Source of the DNA: Massospora cicadina | Taxonomy: Eukaryota > Entomophthoromycota > Entomophthoromycetes > Entomophthorales > Entomophthoraceae | Assembly: GCA_022478985.1 (NCBI GenBank) | Contig: JAKSZP010014516.1 | Location: 62,001-126,000 of the forward strand | Direction of reading: 5' to 3' | Length of the DNA: 64,000 nucleotides | Part shown: piece after piece, positions 33,943 to 45,524 of the stretch | Position numbering within the stretch: position 1 is the stretch's first letter | How the letters are laid out: each line of letters begins with the position of its first letter | Notes under the pieces: generated by a model | Seen by the model: the letters and a program-made list of their open reading frames with translations, nothing else | Told to the model about the DNA's origin: nothing | Databases searched by the model: none | Made by a program: the position numbers and the translations under genes

Positions 33943-35094
33943 TGTCAGGCAAACAGCAAGTAAGAATTAGACTGACCTGCCAGCCCAGATGCCAGAGCAT
34001 CCAAACAGCAAACCAGAATGCCTGGGAACTGCTGCTGATACAACAAATATAGAACCAGAAAGGAGTTCCACCAATATCTGTTGGTGAGCCAGAATTTCAT
34101 ATAAGCATAAAATAAAGTACCAGATGCACATGGCCGTTAACCCTGAGGGGTACGAGCATGTCAGCGGATAAGGTGGCTTAATTTTCAACATATAAAAAAA
34201 ATTTTTGGGAAAGGATTATTAATAGGAATTTAGGAAAGAAAAATTGACCAACAATTCTTTCAGTGCGATGCAACTGATTAAATAGTAGTTGATTTGGGGA
34301 AACCAAGCCAGGATCAGGTCCCACAAATTCAGCCTACTGGCAAATTATTCATAATGGGCGAGTTTGTTCCTTGAGAACTGACATTGCAAAATTTGGCGGT
34401 AGGCCAAATTTGCTGCCAGTTCGACCTCAAACATCTGAACCAAGGCTCTACTACATTTCCAATGGTTGGCATGATGGCGTTTAGCCCAACGAGTGGTGGG
34501 AATCCCCAAGGCCACCCCACATAGGGGTGGGCCCATTTGATTGGGAACGGGTTCAGGACGCCCAACCTGCCCATGCTCAGTTGCTGGGCCATTCATTTGG
34601 TTGGTAGTATTGCATCAGGCGCACCACCTGATTTGTTAACAGGAAGCTTCAAAACCTCGTCAATGGTGTTCAGTGCTATTACCTGCCCATTGGGGGTAAT
34701 TCTGGACAGATTTGGGAGAGGGGAGATTTTTTCAATCATCATGTTAACTGAATTGCAACTGTCAGGCATTCCAGCTGATAGCTCAGTCTTCATACCTTTT
34801 CAACCATTTAAAATATGAGCATCAGGCTGATTGCCGCTCAAATTGGTTATGATCAATTTCATTTTGGTGATCTCAGCACAGATTTCACTGATTCCTCATA
34901 GCAATTCTGCTGAGGATAGTATGGGTAACAGGAGTGGTATCCGAAGTGGGAGGGCTGTTACCCAGCGCTCATCTACCACGTGAGCGAGATTGCCCTGAGC
35001 AACGAGGGGTACAGCCATCCTCTTCAGTACCTTCTTACTTGGAAATGGAAAAATGGCCTGATCAACCACCAGGGGACGTTCCCCAGGACTTACA
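33943..35094 (-). repeat. Chr-A' 5' LTR with LTR-embedded coding stretch
   Basis: TGTAAGTCC...CTGACA on the minus strand, 1152 bp. The LTR coding stretch runs from about 35090 to 34360, broken by frameshifts and stops; NPFPIKWAHPYVGWPWGFP and MIEKISPLPN are readable. Confidence 0.88.
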
Positions 35095-35806
35095 GGTGGC
35101 CACCGTGTTGTTATGGATTTTCACCATCTTAATTCTAATATCTGAAAGAATATATACCCACTGCCATGTATAGGTGATCTTTACACTTAATGTTGGGTTC
35201 TTACTATTTCTCAGCTATAGATATTGCCAATGGGTACTGGAAAAAAGACTTGTTGCCTGAGGAGCATTAGAAGTGCACCCTTGTATCAAGTGAAGGACTA
35301 TTTGAGCCCACTAAAATGCTGCAGGGGCTATACAATGCCCCTGCCACCTTCCAGCATGCCATGGATGGATCCTAGGTGATTTGAAACGCTCCTTTGTGTT
35401 AGTTTATCTCAAAAAATTATCTTTTTTCAATAACCTTCACTGAGCACATAGCTCATCTAAGACAAATTTTACAGCAGTTATGGTAAGCTTTGGTAAAACT
35501 AAAGCCATCAAAATGCTACTTCTTTCAGAGCGAAATGGATTTTTAGACCACAAGGTGGATAAAGCTGGAATATCCCTTATGGATGACAAGTTCCTGAAAA
35601 ATACTAATATGCCCCCCTAAATCCCTACATGCTGTACAGGTGTTTAAGGATGATGTGATATTATTGCCAGTTTATACCTCACTTTGCTGACGCCTCTGAG
35701 CCTCTACCTAATTATTGAAGAAGGGTATACCCTTCCAAAGGAAAGAAGAGCAACAGAATGCCTTTGACATATTACTCATAGCTCTCTCCCATTCACCCAT
35801 ACTTAT
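35095..35806 (+). pseudogene. Gyp-3 RT, C-terminal part
   Basis: It continues with HRVVMDFHHLN, then the palm region around 35210-35400 (IANGYW, LFEPTKMLQGLYNAPATFQHAMD) and, in place of the YxDD box, LVYLKKLS near 35400, so the catalytic Asp pair is lost. Connection residues run to SHSPILI at 35806, where a solo LTR interrupts. Confidence 0.8.
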
Positions 35807-36305
35807 TGTCACGATTCTGTATGACTGGATGATAAGCCCTTAGTCGTGATGGCAAAATGAATAGGATCTGCTGCATTTAAAATGAATAATGAATATTCGA
35901 GTGCCTCTGGGTGAGGCAATATTGGATTTTTGGGAAATTGCCTCAAATTAGGCGATTGTGAATTTAATGAATGAAGAATCAATGGAACAAATGAGATATG
36001 GCGAATCATATTACTAAGCCATGAAAGATTAGCAACCAAAGTTGCTAAAATATAGATGAGATGAGATGATCAAGGAAGCTGGTTCTTAGTAATTTTAGAG
36101 TAAGTGTAACAGCAAGATTTGCTGTATTAAACATATTAAATAAAAGAGAGTTGAGGGAGCGAGTGCTCAATATTTATTTATTAAAAGTTTATTCTGTTGT
36201 GTTGAGGACAACGATCATCATATCATTGGTCCTAAATTGCTCAGTGGGTCGAATCCTGTGCAAAATCCATTGGCAAATCACTCAAATACCACCAATTTTA
36301 TACCA
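35807..36305. mobile_element. Solo LTR of an unassigned family in Gyp-3
   Basis: The 499-bp segment starts TGTCACGATTCTG and ends ATACCA, with a perfect 5-bp duplication CTTAT (35802-35806 and 36306-36310). Removing it restores the codons ILIHPNIDKP. It shows no similarity by eye to the Chr or Gyp LTRs in the window. An AATAAA-like ATTAAATAAAAG lies near 36130. Confidence 0.88.
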
Positions 36306-36740
36306 CTTATACATCCCAACATTGACAAGCCCTTTCTATTTTTACTGATGCTAGCAATATAGCTATCAGAGCTGTATTATCTCAGTATAATGGTAACTTA
36401 TTGAACCATTCCATCGCCTACTATAGCAAGACCTTAACTAGAGCTGATGCAATTATAGCATTATGGAACGCAAATGCTTGGTGGTACTACTGGCTATTAA
36501 GCATTTTTGACCCTACTATATAGGAATCATTCTACTTTAATTACCAACCATGCTTCCTTGTGATGGCTAAAATTTATTAAGGATCCAGATGGGAGGCTAT
36601 CCTGAGGGAGTTAAAACTTCAAAACTATTATTTTCATTATTCATTAGACAGGGTACATCCACCATAACGCATATTACTTATCCCGGCTCCCCATACTAAC
36701 TCTAATTGACCTCAAGGAAAATAAATTTATGACCTCCTAT
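36306..36740 (+). pseudogene. Gyp-3 RNase H
   Basis: It reads HPNIDKPF, FTDASNIAIRAVLSQYNG with the first catalytic Asp, IAYYSKTLTRAD, then broken sequence to SLDRVHPP-like about 36660. Several frameshifts occur. Confidence 0.8.
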
Positions 36741-36797
36741 CTCAATTTTATTTATGGAAATATGAATCCCTAACCCTAAAAAATAATTTTAACAATA

Positions 36798-37910
36798 TTG
36801 GCGAATCTCCAAGTTAAAAACGGTAAAATATACAAAAATGTAGCTCAAAAATGGTTGCCTTACATACTCCCATCAGTTAGAAGCAACATTGTATTGGAGG
36901 TACATATGCACTTCAGTCATGGGGAATTTGGAAAACTTACTAGTGGCTCAATACACAATGTTACTGGGAAGGAATGCTTGTTTTGAACTATGATTTGAAA
37001 GAGACCTGTCTAGTATGTAAAAGCCAAGCTGAACCAGATCCCCAATCTCAACATCAAATGGTTCCACACTTTGAACCCTTCCATGCTATTAGCATTGATG
37101 TTTTGGTGACCTCTATTTTAAGCCTTTAATGGTCATAAGTTCATCCTTCTAGCCATGAATCATTTAACTAAGTGAATCAACGCTGTATTATTACCCTCTG
37201 CTTTGACAAAAGCTAGACCTTCTTCTTATATAATTGAATTATCACACACTAGGGGTACCATAACATAATTCTTTCTGATAACGGGAAAAATTTCCAATTG
37301 TTGCTAGTGTATGATTTATATGAGCTGATGAAATTCACACAGGTATTTTCTACTCCCTGCCATCCTGAAACCAATGGAATGGTAGAGCGGTTGAATGGTA
37401 ATACAACCGCCACTCTTTAGAAAATGGCCACGACCAACCCCCTTCATTGACCCCAATATTTGCCTAGTGCAATTCTGGCCTATAGAATAAGCTACCACTG
37501 AATAATTAAGATTTCAACCAGTAAGAATTGTTTGAAGAAGTTCCCAATTGCCTTCTAAAGTGAAGGTCATGTTATCACAAGCTTCTCCTGACGCCCAAAG
37601 TTACTATGAAAATTATAACTAAAGAAATTCTCTGAATCCAAGCTCTGGATTCTAAAAACTTATCTAGTACCATTAGTTAGAAACTATTCTTTTTAATGAC
37701 AAGCATGAGCCTATGCACACCTTCCAACCGGGTGATCTAGTTCTTTTTTACCATCATCAGCCTGGAGGTTGTGAAAATAAATTGGGCTCCAACTGGTTGG
37801 GGCCATACAAAGTCATTTATAGGCGGGGCAATGAAAACTCAATTGTGGAGGCCATTCAGGGTATCATAGTAAACCAGGTACATAATCAATTTCTCTAACT
37901 GTTTTCCCCA
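36798..37910 (+). pseudogene. Gyp-3 integrase
   Basis: The N-terminal zinc domain is at 36798-37030 (HMHFSHGEFGK, then CLVCKSQAEPD). The core is degraded: FHAISIDVLV (37080), LAMNHLTK, SDNGKNFQ-like near 37275, and ETNGMVERLNG at 37370, so D, D and E are each recognisable in different frames. The C-terminal domain is well kept at 37713-37898 (FQPGDLVLFYHH, LGPYKVIYRR), the GPY/F module. No chromodomain follows. Confidence 0.85.
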
Positions 37911-37923
37911 TGCATCAAGATTT

Positions 37924-37934
37924 AGAGGGGAACG
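37924..37934 (+). promoter_or_regulatory. Gyp-3 polypurine tract
   Basis: AGAGGGGAACG lies 4 nt before the 3' LTR and would prime plus-strand DNA synthesis. Gyp-4 has the related GAGGGGGTCG at the same place. Confidence 0.7.
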
Positions 37935-37938
37935 TCGT

Positions 37939-38497
37939 TGTGATTTCCACCCAAATCAGGGATTCACATGTGTTGGATGATGGGAATTAAACCCAATCTT
38001 ATGAAATGGGTGAAACTACTATTGGGGATAATCCCAGACAAAATTAAGATCTCTCAGTATTGGAAATAAACCCTGACTGATGCGTTCCAATAATACTCGC
38101 CCAAAACCCCCAATTATTGAGTTTAAACCTGATCTATGTGGTGATCAAACCTGTTTGACCTATGTAACCAGCATTCTGAAGAATCCCTAATTGGCAATGA
38201 GTGTAGATCTTAGCTTAAAACGATTGAAGATTGACCAAAAGCTCTCTGATTTCCCATATAACGATGTTTCTAAGCAAATAAATTTTACTTTGTTTTTGCC
38301 ATATTAAGTTAAAACGGCCTACCTTTTATTATTTAGGGATGAAAATATAGTAAGGATTTACCACTCAAGGAACCATATCCTGAGTGAAGACTTTCTGGTT
38401 AAGGAAAGATAAAAACTAAATCCAGCAACTAAGAACTTTTTGTCTCATGCTCTTAAAAATAAAAGGACAAGTGGTGTAAAACCCCTTAGTCCTGACA
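37939..38497 (+). repeat. Gyp-3 3' LTR
   Basis: TGTGATTTCC...CCTGACA, 559 bp, the same length as the left LTR and diverged from it at many sites. Confidence 0.9.
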
Positions 38498-39440
38498 AAA
38501 CAGTTGTAAGATTATGGCACCTAAAGCTAAGGTGAAGGCTTCTATAAATAGGATGAAGGGCTTCCGATATTATGGATGCTGTAGAGTCAATGTTTTCTTC
38601 AAAAAATTCTTTATTGTTCTGAATGCAGTTTTTTATCTACTCTCACACAAAAGGGTGTTTTTGGCAAGCAACCAGACAAGAGGGTTGGCAAGTTAAGCGA
38701 AATTATGGGGTGAAACGTTAGTGATATCACATCATTCATAAGAATGCCTATATGTCTCAAAGGCTCTTTGTCTTAGGCATCTGAGAGATTGCCTCAACCT
38801 TATCATACAAGGGTTGAATTTTCCCGCGATATGGCATTTCCTAAATGTTCAGTTCCTGCTGAAAAAAAGGGACACTTCTCAGGTTTCAACTTGATGTGGT
38901 TCTCTCTTAGTCGTTGGGTAACAGACTTGAGGTGAACTAAAAAATTGAAAAAATATTCAAAAATCTGTTATGCCAGCTAGGTATATTATCACGAAGTTTA
39001 ATTTTTGATCTTGCATGATGTGATCCATAGCCTGAAAAACAAGGTGGAAGTGTTGCATAATCCCTGAGGGAGCTAGTAAGATAAAATAATCCTCCAGTGC
39101 ATATTAACGTGAATTTCTCTTGGTCCTCTGGCAACTGATCCATCTACCAAAAGCCACTGGCGAAGTCCATAATGGAAAGTAATTTAAGCCTGAGAGTTAG
39201 GCCAGAGCATCATCAATTCATGGAATCAGATAGCTGTCCTTCTTAATGAGGCTGTTTATCTTCCTGTGACCCATCACTATTCTGTGACCACCATTCTTCT
39301 TATTTATAAGTAACAGCGGGGATGAACATGGACTCTAGGAGAACACAAATAAGTCAGCATTCAAAATGATAGAGCTAAGTCTTAAAATATTGCTCCTCTA
39401 TCTTTATTTTCCTAAATGACTTCAATTTGATTAAAGTTGA
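38498..39440 (-). pseudogene. Gyp-2 RT and RNase H, N-terminal part
   Basis: Reading leftward: RT near 39150-39400 (HHNMGHRKINSLIKKDSY-like), MDQLPEDQEKFTLICTGGLFYLT at 38937-39143, then connection and the first RNase H strand KPFILFIEAFTLALGAIILQ at 38503-38570. It joins the piece at 28560-28859 across Gyp-3. Confidence 0.75.
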
Positions 39441-40420
39441 ATCTCCTATGTCAATACTATGTGACCAGTATTTTATGTCACCATAGTTGACATCTGATGT
39501 AGAGAAAGCATCCTCATGGTCTTCAAATAGTTGATGCACTTTATCAATTTACTCCTGATTTAACTTATCATTATTTGTACTTGAGGGATAACGCAAATTA
39601 ATAATTGCCAGGTAGGCCAAAACGAAGGTGAGTACTAATAAAATGTAACTTTTGATTTCAACAATGGGAAGTAATTGACATTTCCCAATTTCTAGATGTT
39701 GCTTGACTAGGATATTTCATTTAATTAGGTTTCCAAGTAGTAGCAAAATAAGCCTCTGATATGCTGGGAAGGGCATTTGGTAGATATATTGGTTCAAACC
39801 TAATTACTCATTGACACTAGTGTTTTGTAGCTAGCAGTTTAGGGTATACTCAGGATTATGTTGATTGATACTATTATATGCTCGCTTGGTTTAATTTTTA
39901 CCTACCCAGTAACATAAAATGGTATGCTCTACTGCGTCTACTGAGGTGGATAGCTATTTTGTACTTCATTAGAATTAGAATACCACAAAGGTAAATTAGT
40001 ATCAAAGTACTTGACCAAACAAGATTAATCCTTCTTGTCTGGAGTCTTTAATATCCAATACAAGAGGACTTCATAGTTAAGGAGCGGTAAGTATCCTTCT
40101 TTCTTACTGATAATTCCTATTTGATTGATCATAAATTGATTACCAATTGGTATATTATATTGGATATTATCCAGGGCAATTATGGAAGCTGAGAAATCTA
40201 ACTTGTAGCTCAAATTGGAAGAGATGAATATGCACCTATCGCCTTGGTGTCAATCTAACAGATGTGATATACTCTTGAGTGTGTTTGAGGTCTGAGGCGA
40301 GCTTGACCTTCTTGATGAGACATGATGAGACAATTTTGATATGGGATCCTGTATCTAAGATAGCCATAACGTGGACATTTTTGAGCTACCACTTCCACTT
40401 TGGTAATAATTTCTTTAAAC
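39441..40420 (-). pseudogene. Gyp-2 protease and linker
   Basis: The protease loop AILDTGSHIKIVSSCLIKKV lies at about 40300-40380 with the standard DTG. The following region is open at 40025-40213. The linker to RT (39441-40020) is unreadable apart from short pieces. Confidence 0.7.
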
Positions 40421-42960
40421 TTTGGAGGGGCTAAACCTCTTTAGTAGAACGTTGCATTCAGTTTTATAAGCCTCAGGATACTTTTACTTGATATCCAGTA
40501 GACTGTGCACTCTCAAGATGAGTCAGACTAACAGGTCAAGGTTTGATCAGCATCGCTGGCTATATCAATTATTATGGGGCGCCCTTATAACCTAACTGAG
40601 GTAAGCGCCTTTGGGAACCTGAGCGTCATTAATAATTTTTTGTTAAGCAGACAGTAATGGGTACTCAGCGGGTGAACCTAAAGTTTAGTAACCTATTTAC
40701 TTGTAAACCCATTCAGAGTTGTTACCAGGATCGTTCTCATTGCACCCAAGATGAGTGATCAGCAACGTTTTTCTATAATGTAATTTTGGTCTGTTGGCTT
40801 TAGAGATGCCTGACCCTGAGCTGAACTTCCTTTTCCATGCTCAGTAGGGCAGGATTCTACTTGAAACACATACCTTTAAATATGGTTGTTCTTATTGCAG
40901 TAGTTACATATTGGCTTCTCCTCATTAGGCTTCAGTTCCACTAAAGTATAAACTATGGTTATTTGAAGGCTTTTTGGGAAGTCTCTGGCTTGTGTATATC
41001 AACCATCAAACAGGGCTTCTTTAGTGTCTAAGACAGTTTAGAAGCTGTGTTTGACAGAAAAGTCATGCATGCTTAGGCCAGGTTACTATAGAAATCAGCA
41101 ATGACAGTGGCTACATTATCATCCAATGTAAGCATTTTTGAGGCCAGCATTTGGTCCTCAATATAAAAAGATCTGTGAATTCATCCAGGTTCATTTTAGC
41201 ATAGTGAAAATCTCACAAAGGCCTCTTTCTTCATACCCAGGATTTTCTTGGACCCAAATTCATTGATGAACGCTTCCTTCTTTTTCTCCAGGTGTGCAGG
41301 TCGTCCATATGAGGCACCATAACCTTTTAGACCAAAAAAATCAAACAGGCTAAAATATGATTAACCTCAATATTATCAGTCACATCTTTCATTGTGGCTT
41401 CATAGCCGTAGAGGAAAGATGATGTCAGGCTTTGACCTAGTCTAGTTGAAGCCTCAACTTTAAGGTTCTAAAATATAGCTTTCAATTAAATTATTGCTGA
41501 CTTATTTATTATCACTGTTGACATTGTTTTATACAATATATACTTTATCAACTTATATTTCATTTGGGTTTAAAGCTTAAGATAACTAATAACAATCTAT
41601 TTTAAAGCATTGAGAGATTTCACATAATAACGCGAAGTTCAAGTCCAAATGAGTCTAAATAAATTGCCCCATTAGTGTTCCACTAGCCGATGAGATAAAG
41701 AATGCTTGAATTAACAAAAAAACATCTTGATATTAAGCCCAAAGTTAGATTCAGTATTTATCTCCTCTATTCAACCACCTTATTCCACCTTTATGCCTTA
41801 ATCTTTATTTTATCCTAATGGCAGGTAATGGATATTACTTAACTGTGTAACCATTATTGATCTCAGTTAAGCCTTCAATGATGAATTCTGATCAACTTCA
41901 ACTCTACACCTTGACTGTGCCATCGCATACTAACTTCTTGAATCTAATTCCACCAATATACATGGTAATCAATTATCACTCATCATAATCCTAATTTCCA
42001 CCCAGTACTTAAAATGATACTATAACTTACATAATAAATTTACCTCTTATGACTTTATCTATTTAGATTATTAGTGTTACCTTGGTTTTGGTAGCCATTG
42101 TATTACGTTAGGTCCTGAAGAAAGCATCCAATTACTCCTTGTTAACTTGGCCCATCGGCAGAAATTCCAAGTTATGCGATACTCCCTTCACCAGGTGTAA
42201 ACTTGCCCTTGAAAGTAGGCTTAAAGGCAGTGGCCTCCAATCCAGTAACAACGCGTACTCTGGGAGCCTTAGATTCAGTAATTTTGGTGCATGTGTCACA
42301 ATGTTCAACTTGACAAGTGATTTAACATATTTTATCCTTCAGAGGATTGGGATGATGCTACATTTCCTCCAGGGTAAGTTTGAGCATAACATCCAGAAGA
42401 TTGCTTTTTCTTTTGAAAATAACTATATTGTTCTCTAAGTTCATAATGAGATGTCCTTATTATTAATTTATTGGCAAGAAATGAGTGACACATTCACAAA
42501 AACTTGTTCTTAACCTCTAATACTACAATGTGCCGATTCAAGAACTCCTTTAACTCTTTGCAATTAGTACTCTGAGCAGGCTTGCCAGTCTTAGATTTCA
42601 TATCTTCTGTAAGAGGGTCCATCATTACCCAGCTTTGTTGAGGCAATGTCAGACTTGACTAGTATCTTTTTAACTGGGTGATTTGCCTATCATGTCACTC
42701 TCCAATTTGTTGATTTGCTTGGTAATGGATAAAGTAGACGCCTGAGTCACATGGTATTCCAGATCCTGATCAGCATGGGACAATTGGGAAATAATGTTTT
42801 AAATATAGATGAAGTCTCAGAGACCCAATTGTCCTCCAGATCATCAATTAAAATTAGGGCTTTCTTAGATGTGCTTAAGAGGTTAATCAGTACTTCCTCC
42901 TGATGACGGCTATTAGAGTCTTGGGATGACATTTTACCATGGGCTTTCATAGCTTGTCTT
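40421..42960 (-). pseudogene. Gyp-2 gag, 5' part missing
   Basis: A damaged zinc knuckle CNYCNKNNHI...V lies around 40865-40910, with the last Cys lost. Upstream capsid sequence is broken throughout. The frame at 42747-42950 (NLLSTSKKALILIDDLEDNW) resembles the helical N-terminal part of other Gyp gags. Gyp-4 begins at 43021, so the true gag start should lie beyond the window. Confidence 0.6.
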
Positions 42961-43020
42961 CAGAGCTGCTGAGTAAGACGTTGAGCAATCTTTAGTATTT
43001 TTGTTTGACTTCAAGATTCC

Positions 43021-43432
43021 TGTCAGCCTTACAGTTCTCTAGACTGTTGCTGAAGTCCAAAGGTGTCTCAAAGCTGAAAATTCATAAAAAGGGTCGAGAA
43101 GAAAATGTAAAGATGTATATAATACCGATTATTTTTATTTAGTTTAAAAGGTGTCAATATTTAAATGGTGAGTGGGGACACAGTGCCTTGAGGATTATTG
43201 AAGCCCCATAAATTCAGGATCTTTCCTGGCCTTCTGAATTGACTGCCTGTTGGGCATCCTCAAAGTATTTCGCCACCCACATGACTGAATTGGTGGAAAA
43301 ACCTATACACATGACTCAGGAATTGGGGATGAGAGTCCTGAAGTAGTCTTCATATGAATAGGTTTGAGAGCCAATTCATTATGGCTCAATTCAGAAGCGG
43401 GGAAATTGTTTTTTCATTATCTTAAATTTTGA
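43021..43432 (-). repeat. Gyp-4 3' LTR
   Basis: Begins TGTCAGCC on plus (end of the LTR on minus). The right edge is set by the polypurine tract GAGGGGGTCG (minus, about 43436-43446). It matches 63729-64000 over its first ~270 bp. Confidence 0.8.
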
Positions 43433-43439
43433 CGACGAC

Positions 43440-44560
43440 CCCCTCAAGATCCTGTTAGAGGAGGTATACAGCTGAAGGAACTAGCCATCCACCCAATTGA
43501 CTAAAATACCCTGGTTGACATTGGCAATGGAGTACTAGTACTTCACCTTATGAATGACCTTATAGGGTCCAGACCAAAGAGCATCTATCTTATTTTGCCA
43601 GCCTTCAGGTCGATGGTGATAGAAGAGAATAAGGTCACATAGTTGAAAGTTAGTATGGAGGGTCATCCGAGATTAAATTGGGCTGACTTTCTTCCTATAG
43701 TGGTGATGATGCTTTGTGTGGCTAAGGCTTGAAGCCGGACAATTTCTTTTTATAAAGCCCTCACAGTAAATTTGGATTTCTCAGGTGTAAAGGTCTCGAG
43801 CAATAGCTGGACGCTATTTTGTAGCTGAGGTTCACGCCCATATAGAGCTTCCAAAAGGGGACATCTTAATGACTCAGTGGTAGCTTACACCGTAGGCAAG
43901 CAAAGAGCTGGGTAGGTAGTGGTTTCAATGGACAGGATCCAAGGCAGTCAACTTTTATGAAATGGAAATAAGAGTTCTGTTAGTGCGTTCTACCATTCAT
44001 TTAGTTGATGGGTGGTAAGGGGCAGCTAGAATCTGGGTAGTGCCAAATAGCAAGGTAAGTTCTTGTACTACTTTCAAAGTGGAATTTAACCCATTATCTA
44101 AAAGTAAGGTTTGAGGGGCACCCATGCTAGGTGAGAACAGATTGAACAAGGGGAGAGCTGTGGCTTTGGCAGTAACAGCTGGGACCAAAATCGCTTCAAC
44201 CCACTTGGCTAAGTGGTCCACGGCTAGGATAATATACATATGGCCATGTACTCAGTGGGAAGAAGGCCCACAACTTAAATGCTAATGACATTGAGGGGCC
44301 CAGTTGGGGTGACAACTGAGTGTTGGAATTGAGGATTGGCTTGGTCTTAAAACTGGCAAGTCATAGATGCCTCTAAGACCAATTGAATGGTTTCCATCAT
44401 TTAGTCCCATCCACATTGTGACTTCAGCCATTCATGAGTCTTTTTAACGGCTCCAGGTTCCACAGTAGAATGGACCTCTAGAATAACGTCAGTTCAGTAA
44501 GTGGGGCGGACATAAGGGAGCCACTTCTTATTGACCTTGTAGAGCAGCCTATCCTTAATT
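43440..44560 (-). pseudogene. Gyp-4 integrase
   Basis: The core at 43997-44239 is open (AVDHLAKWVEAILVP, LLLDNGLNSTLK, ILAAPYHPSTK), then a stop, then MVERTNRTL with the catalytic Glu. The C-terminal module is readable near 43560-43680 (LCDLILFYHHRPEG, SGPYKVIHKV). The zinc domain at about 44330-44520 is badly damaged. Confidence 0.85.
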
Positions 44561-44569
44561 TGAGTGTCT

Positions 44570-45240
44570 TGAGTCATCCTTTGAAGTTCAGCTTGGACCT
44601 TGGTAGTTTCCAACTCCCACCGCTCAGGTCAACCTATTAGATCGTACACCCATTCTTCTCGTGGGTCAAAGATGCTAGCACTAGCATCATGAAGGCTTTT
44701 GGCATTTTGGTGAATCACACCTGAACAATGGACAATGGTGAAATCATAGCTCTGTAGTCATAAAGCCCACCTGGATATTCAGCTATATGGTCCTTCAAAT
44801 GCTGGAGCCACCGGAGTGAGGACTGGCCTGTAAAAATGGTAAAGAGATTATCATAAAGATAAGGCCGGAAATGTTTGATGGCTAGCAAGACAGCCAGGAA
44901 CTCCCTCTTGGTAATGCTGTAGTTCCGTTCAGCTTTACTCAGCGTCTAACTAAAATAGGCCATGGGATCGTCAACTTGGTTTTCATCATGTTGGGCTAGG
45001 ATAGCCCTGACGGCAACATCACTTGCATCTGTAAGCAACAAGAAGGTTTGGTTGAAGCACAGGTGCACTAGAATGGGCTTAGTACATAGAGCAGTTCTCA
45101 AGGAATTAAAAGCCTGTTCTTGTTCATGCCGCCATATAAACGGCACATTCTTCTGCAGGAGGTGAAATAGCGACTCAGCTAGGTCAGCAAACTCGGGGAT
45201 AAACTGATGATAATAGCCCACCATGGCTAGATATAACTGG
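44570..45240 (-). pseudogene. Gyp-4 RNase H and RT connection
   Basis: The frame at 44946-45224 reads MVGYYHQFIPEFADLAESLFHLL, FIWRHEQEQAF, then FLLLTDASDVAVRAILAQHDE with the first catalytic Asp, and MAYFS. The rest of RNase H (ERNYSITKREFLAVLLA..., LRWLQHLKDHIAEYPGGL) continues in pieces to about 44740. Confidence 0.85.
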
Positions 45241-45524
45241 ATATTCCTTAAGATTTGGGGCGTGGCATTCTCTCTATGGCGTCGAACTTGTTAAGTATAG
45301 GCTGGATGCCATCCCTAGAAACTTTGTGTCACAGGAACTCCAGTTTTGATTGTAAGAAAGAGCACTTCAAAGTTTAAGCTTTATAGAAGCTGTTCATAGC
45401 CAATTGAAGACTTCCCTGAGATGCTTGATGTGCCCCTTAAGGGTTTAGAGAAGACAGTAATGTCATCTATGTAGAAGAGGACGCATGAAAGCTTCAAGTC
45501 CCCAAGGATCCCGTCCATGGCACT
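45241..45524 (-). pseudogene. Gyp-4 RT, C-terminal part
   Basis: It starts at the solo LTR with AMDGILGDLKLSCVLFYIDDITVFS, which includes the catalytic YIDD, then LRDTSSISGKSSIGYEQLL-like and the thumb region with frameshifts. Confidence 0.85.

Larger units (their letters stand above)
31996..35094 (-). mobile_element. Chr-A': miniature chromovirus, minus strand
   Basis: Flanked by a perfect 5-bp duplication GGTGG (31991-31995, 35095-35099). It has two LTRs of the Chr-A family (31996-32951 and 33943-35094) and only 991 bp between them. The interior has no gag, protease, RT or integrase: a stretch matching the Chr-A leader (55680-55760) is fused to the C-terminal chromodomain region, and the whole fused unit is duplicated in tandem. 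It could only have moved with enzymes from a full-length relative. Confidence 0.92.
28860..38497 (+). mobile_element. Gyp-3: full-length Ty3/gypsy element, plus strand, with two nested insertions
   Basis: Identical-length 559-bp LTRs (28860-29418 and 37939-38497), each TG...GACA, enclose primer-binding site, gag, protease, RT, RNase H and integrase in order, then a polypurine tract. Without Chr-A' (3099 bp) and the solo LTR at 35807 the element is about 6 kb. It is inserted in the RNase H of Gyp-2. The flanking 5-mers are ATCAA and AAACA, a poor match, so the target duplication has decayed or the edge is off by a base. It is inactive. Confidence 0.9.
26690..43020 (-). mobile_element. Gyp-2: Ty3/gypsy element, minus strand, interrupted by Gyp-3 and probably by Gyp-4
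   Basis: Integrase (27.3-28.4 kb), RNase H (28.56-28.86 kb), then, beyond the 9.6-kb Gyp-3 insertion, the rest of RNase H/RT (38.5-39.4 kb), protease (40.0-40.4 kb) and gag (40.8-42.96 kb). Gyp-4 starts at 43021, within gag-like sequence, so the gag start and 5' LTR of Gyp-2 should lie right of the window. It is the most decayed of the Gyp copies, as expected for the outermost layer. Confidence 0.75.
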
